64,000 nucleotides of DNA from Orientallactaga sibirica (Eukaryota; Chordata; Mammalia; Rodentia; Dipodidae), in assembly GCA_036365145.1 (NCBI GenBank), contig JAEOAD010000012.1, positions 44,337,001-44,401,000 of the forward strand. Direction: 5' to 3'. Both the position numbers and the translations under genes were made by a program. Shown here one piece after another: positions 59,800 through 64,000 of the stretch. The notes under the pieces are model-generated. The model made no database searches and had not been told where the DNA came from. It saw only the letters and a program-made list of their open reading frames with translations. Positions within the stretch are counted from its first letter, which is position 1. Each line of letters opens with the position of its first letter.

Positions 59800-60372
59800 T
59801 AGTTGAATGTCTTAGAACAATAGGATTTATTCTTAGATTTCTTGAAGAAGTGGAAAATCAAGGTCTTTGTAAGGTTACGTTTCCTTACAGATCTAGAGAA
59901 AAGTCTTTCTTTGCTGGCAGTTTCTGGAGTGTGCTAGTTATTCTTGGTGTGCACCCTCATAAAATTGCACCAGTCTTTTCTATCTATCACTTAACTCATA
60001 AAATATAGGCTGGGCCGTGTAACAGCTGTCCACAGACAGGAAAGTTGAAGAGTCTGGCAGCTGCTTAGCCCATGAGGCTGGATAGGGGCCAAAGAGTCAG
60101 AGGATCCAGTAGAAGCTAAGTCTAAAAGACCAAAGAATGCCGAAGCATGCACAAGTGAGTAACAAGTGGAGTCAAGAAAATACATGCGTTAGTGACTAGT
60201 GCCTGTGGGTGGATAAAAGAAGAAAAGTTCTGGTGTTTTCCTAAAGCTTCTTTTTATACAGTTTCCCAGTGGACGAGCACCCATTCTTAACTGGAAATAG
60301 ACCTGCCTAAGAAGTGTCTCTCCCTCCATTCCTTACCTGGTCAAATTGACAGCAAACTTAACCATCACACTA
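59800..60372 (-). mobile_element. MaLR-like repeats, minus strand (tentative)
   Basis: GAACAATAGGATTTATTCTT, GTGGAAAATCAAGGTCTTTG and TTTCTTTGCTGGCAGTTTCT recall an old reversed mammalian LTR. The right end GGTCAAATTGACAGCAAACT then TAACCATCACA matches the right end of 13163-13537. There may be two elements; boundaries are approximate. Confidence 0.4.
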
Positions 60373-61134
60373 TATATTTCTTAAGCTTTGAAAATGTAAT
60401 TCAATAGTTTAGGGTAGAAAAAACCCAAGTAAGTGTGAGTGATACACCAACTACAAAGTATATTAATTATTACTAGATTTCAGATATTGACTTTAAAACA
60501 TTTCTGTTAATTTTAATGCTTCTTTCCCCAAAGTAATTCCTTTTAAGTGTTTGGCAGTAAATTTCACATCTAATAGTAAAATTATATTTCATTATATCTT
60601 TGCTAGAAGGAATCCATGAGCTTTTTGAGCTCTTTAGTACTTCTGTAGTTTTCATTTTATCCTTTGAAAGAGAAAATTTGTTTACTTCAGTTAAAATACA
60701 TTATGTGTGATAAATGATCTTCCATTAATTTCAGCTACTGATTTACTAAAGCTTATAATTTATAGCAATTAACCTTATGAACTATGCTGCCTCCACTTTA
60801 TTAATAGTATTTATTAAAAAGCATTCTTGTAAATATTATAAATTTAGCAATATAATGTATTTTGTCAATATTTGTTTCATGTTGACTAATGTGCAAAGAA
60901 TCTTATATGTAATATTTTTCTTTACTTTTTGCAATTGCCCCATATTGGAAGCTAAATACACAAACACACATGCTGGGAAAATGAGGATCTAAGTACTGTG
61001 AAATACAAAAGTTTTGTAATTTATGGGGAAAACAGATTCATGGCAGTATCTATAAGACAAAAAATAATAATAGATCTATAAGATAGCCCTCAGAAGTCGA
61101 TCCAGTAGTAAAAACATTGAATCCTCATTCCTAT
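60373..61134. other. Unassigned AT-rich sequence
   Basis: Nothing recognised. Confidence 0.5.
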
Positions 61135-61730
61135 TGTGGGAGAATTAATCAGGTAGCTTTATTTTCAGGTATTCAGATAAGGATGAGCCCAAGGGGAATT
61201 CAACATCCTATCCAGTGTCAGCCCTCAACAACCATGCCCTCTACTCAGGTGTACTGGCCTCTTTTTGAGGCGGTCCCCCTGAGTCTGGACCAATCAACCC
61301 TCTCTCAGAACTCAGCAGAGCTTGAGCGTGAAGCCCACTGGAATAGATTATAAATAGATTCTTAAGAGTGGGCAAGGCCTCTTGTTTCTGTTTATCTTTC
61401 CTGACATCTGAAACACCAAAGTACTTGCTCTGGTAAACCTGGATGGGTTGGGATTAGGGGAGGGAACCTCTACCATCTGACCTCTCAACATTTTTTCCTA
61501 CTATGAAGGTGAAAAGCTTTTATCCTTCTGTTCCAATTCATGTGTGTGTGTGTACATGTTCCAATTCATGTGTGTGTGTTTTCTTCCCACATGGCTTTTA
61601 ACCCCCTCCTGCTGTCTGTACTTCCTCCTTTTTCTTTCCATTAATCTAATAAAGTCTCTCTAAACATTACCTTTGGGTCTATGGATATTGATTATTTAAA
61701 TACATAAAACAAGAATCTGGTGATACCACA
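61135..61730 (+). mobile_element. LTR-like element without clear target duplication
   Basis: About 596 bp starting TGTGGGAGAATTAATC and ending GGTGATACCACA, with inverted ends TGTGG/CCACA. Inside, a CCAATC box (61289), TATAAATA (61349-61356) and AATAAA (61648-61653) are in LTR order. The flanks (CCTAT left, AATTT right) do not match, so ends could be wrong or the flanks have changed. CATGTGTGTGTG occurs twice near 61540 and 61570. Confidence 0.55.
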
Positions 61731-62425
61731 AATTTATAGGTAAGTTGGTTCATATTGGTGTATTGGCTAGGAACCCCAAGACTCCTGTTTTACTAAGAAA
61801 TTTATGGAAAATGGCTTCACTCAAGCAGTTTCTTCATAGTGTTGGTTTACATTCTCAGATTGGGATTGGAAAATGGAAATGGGAAATCCTTAAATTTGAA
61901 ATGTGAACCCTGGAATTTCTTGTGGGAAACAAATAAAGGAAATGAAAGCCTCTGTTTGTTGCCTGAGAGGTTGGGGGCTCTGACAGCTCAAAAAACTCCT
62001 GTTCAGCCATCCAGCCTCAAAGGTCCCATCACAGTGGAAAGCAGGACAAAGAGACATTCAAAGCAGCCACACTGTGAAGAGGAACAAAGATGCTGCACTT
62101 TAAGGTGTGTGTGTGGGGGGGGGGGGGGCTTGTGAACACCAAGATTTGGGTCCTTATCGTATTTTAACAAAGAATTGATAAAACACACTGCATTCCCCAC
62201 CATTCAGTTTAGGGAGCTTCCTGATAGATCCCTACAATACAAAGCATTATATGTCATTTATCTGGTACTGTTAGAAGAGCATGGCGCTTTCAATCTTTTC
62301 TCCAATATTATATATGCCGTTAAGTTGCTTCCCTAGCTTGCTTGCTCACATATCCGACTAGATGAAAACCCCCTTTCACCACTACTGATAAAAGTTTCTA
62401 ACCTCATTTGTAAAGGAAAAGTCCC
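61731..62425. other. Unassigned sequence with a G-run
   Basis: A GTGTGTGTG then G15 run lies at 62104-62129. The 98-codon frame at 61839-62135 has no domain. If the LTR-like element above is a 5' LTR, this would be where internal sequence lies, but no viral motif is seen. Confidence 0.4.
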
Positions 62426-63087
62426 TGTTCAGGTGCCAGCTATGGGTTCTTGCCATTCCCATTCCCTGGGGTTGTTGGCCACAAAAGGCCCCCGCACAGG
62501 AGCTGGGGGAAAACAGCAGGTTCCTGGAGCAGCAGTGAGTGCTACAATGGGCAATGAACACCCAGGAGACCATCTGATGGACAACACTCATTTATTTAAA
62601 AGGGGAGTGGGTTTATAAACACTTGCGGATGGTTGACATGGCACATACAGACTATATGGCGATCAGATATATGATTTATGGATTGCTATCTAAGTGGAAG
62701 AGCTGCATGACTTCAAAGCTATGAGGGAGGAGCTGGGAGATGGCGGAAAAATCTACCGTGACCTCAGAGCTGTGGGGGAGGAGCCATGAGATAGCAGGAA
62801 TGGTGAAAAAGGCTACTTACTGTGACTTCAGCCACATAGGGTCTCTTGGGCAGCTAGCCACAAGGTCAGGAACTGTGAGGGCGGGGCAAAGCCTGACTTA
62901 TGGGATAGTCAGATGTTTCTGGGAATGGGTGGAGGGCCTTGCCAGTTCTGCCTACTCTGGGGGATGACAGGGCACACTTCAACTTTGCCCAAGGGTAGGG
63001 AAGGCCAGTCACAGTCGCCAGGGTGGGTTCCTGATGATAAGGCCAGCTGCACCCCCCACAGCCCAAGGTCCCCAGCCATGTCCAACA
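62426..63087 (-). repeat. GC-richer block, possible minus-strand LTR (weak)
   Basis: The block is clearly less AT-rich than its surroundings. It has TGTT (62426) and CCAACA (63082-63087) at its edges, and on the minus strand a TATAAA (62617-62612) followed by AATAAA (62596-62591). The two signals are only about 15 bp apart and no target duplication was found. Two near-repeats (GAGGGAGGAGCTGGGAGATG at 62723 and GGGGGAGGAGCCATGAGATA at 62774) lie in the middle. Several overlapping short frames have no domain. Confidence 0.35.
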
Positions 63088-63270
63088 GTTCAGACAAGCC
63101 TCCTCACAGTCCCAGCCAGTTTTTAGCAATGCTCAACAGAAGGATAAATTATGAAAAAGGTAGAAACTTTGAATTATGTGGTTTATCTAGGGAAAATTAG
63201 GATCCAAGAAGGAAACTAGCTGAAATGTTCTAGCCAGATGGGAAATCTTGCCTGGCTTGCAGAATCTCTA

Positions 63271-63272
<2 letters not shown>
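63088..63272. other. Unassigned sequence
   Basis: Short link between the GC-richer block and a CA repeat. Nothing recognised. Confidence 0.45.

Positions 63273-63313
<41 letters not shown>
63273..63313. repeat. (CA)n microsatellite
   Basis: About 20 CA units. Confidence 0.97.
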
Positions 63314-63314
<1 letters not shown>

Positions 63315-64000
63315 CACATAGGCAAAGCATGTGACGCCAGGCCTACAGATTCAGAAATACACATACACATGTAGGAAGCAGAACATGGTTGAGCAAAACT
63401 CAATCTCACTCACGTGGAAGGCAAAACATGAGAGCCCAGACCAAGGCCTTATAGTGAACACACACACTTGAGAGTAAAGCATAAGAGCCTCAGCCCTTCA
63501 CTTTCATATAAAGGGGAAAGTTTAGAGATTAGGTAGAGAAGGACTCTGGGCTTATGAGAAGATAACAAATGGAGAAAGCACCAAAGCCAGGATCAGGAAA
63601 TTAGATGTCTTGAAAGTGAGGGGTCAAGAGAGTTATTATACATATGATAGACAGAGTTTAGTCGAGAAAGTGATTACACATGTGACAGACTCAGATTTTA
63701 GTCAAGGGAGTTATTATTACATATGTGACCTACCCAGAGTTTGTCACAAGTGAAATGCATCTGGGAACAAAATGCATGGAAAAATCAAACAGAAATATTT
63801 CCCAGCAAAGTAACAAGAGCCCTCCCCTCTCCCAGCCAGCTTGAGAGAGAGGAGAAACTTACACACTGGTGTTCAGGTGAAGATCATAGGTAAAGATGGG
63901 AGAAAGATGAGCCCAGAGAGGATGGCTAGTATGTAATATGCCCTTTATAGTTACTTCAGATAACTTTTTATTTTTGTCTACACACTCAGGTATGTAAGGA
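63314..64000. other. Unassigned sequence with internal near-repeats
   Basis: At 63623-63742 three imperfect copies of a roughly 40-bp unit starting GTCAAGAGAGTTATTA follow each other. Upstream, ACATGAGAGCCCAGACC (63428) resembles 2085-2102. No gene or known family recognised. Confidence 0.5.

Overview
This is nuclear DNA from a mammal, almost certainly a rodent, and I see no gene in it. It is AT-rich and full of interspersed repeats. The commonest is a tRNA-type SINE: a promoter-like head, then a CT/GA-rich stretch, then an AAATAAATAA-type tail. The next is a monomeric 7SL-derived B1-type SINE that begins GCCGGGCGTGGTGG and ends in poly(A). Together with the L1 3' ends, these consensus sequences match what I associate with jerboas (Dipodidae, for example Jaculus). 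That assignment is from memory and was not searched. The open reading frames are all short. The longest are translations of microsatellites (492-1088, 610-1146, 40274-41012) or of repeat 3' UTRs. No exon series, tRNA, rRNA, CRISPR array or intact viral or transposon gene was found.

Layout. 1-12 kb: a CT-expanded SINE (459-1099), single SINEs, and a solo LTR with matching flanks (6048-6556). 12-17 kb: two B1 elements inserted in succession into one target, an old L1 split by an LTR-like repeat (12462-14430), a SINE with an internal 69-bp duplication, and a truncated L1 3' end. 17-25 kb: MaLR-type LTRs (17495, 19398, 24156) and a class II-like solo LTR with 6-bp duplications (21322-21918). 25.4-26.2 kb: a three-level nest in which a SINE is split by a 5'-inverted L1 that is itself split by a B1. 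26-40 kb: mostly unassigned sequence with L1 3' ends of a second type (29600-29835 plus strand, 33115-33820 minus strand) and a GGAA-rich microsatellite. 40-46 kb: a GATA-expanded SINE, several B1s and two LTR-like repeats. 48.5-54.1 kb: the main L1 block, with ORF1 plus the ORF2 endonuclease region on the minus strand (interrupted by a SINE), 0.9 kb of other sequence, then ORF2 3' half plus a 1.4-kb 3' UTR on the plus strand. 54-64 kb: more SINEs, an LTR-like element with TATA and AATAAA boxes (61135-61730) and a CA repeat.

The elements do not work together as a pathway. The window is a record of repeated retrotransposition, and insertion order can be read from the target-site duplications. 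I did not find an undescribed biological system. The most informative items are the nested insertion at 25.4-26.2 kb, the long-form SINE subfamily in which the two largest microsatellite expansions sit, and the LTRs whose ends and flanks could be set to the base.
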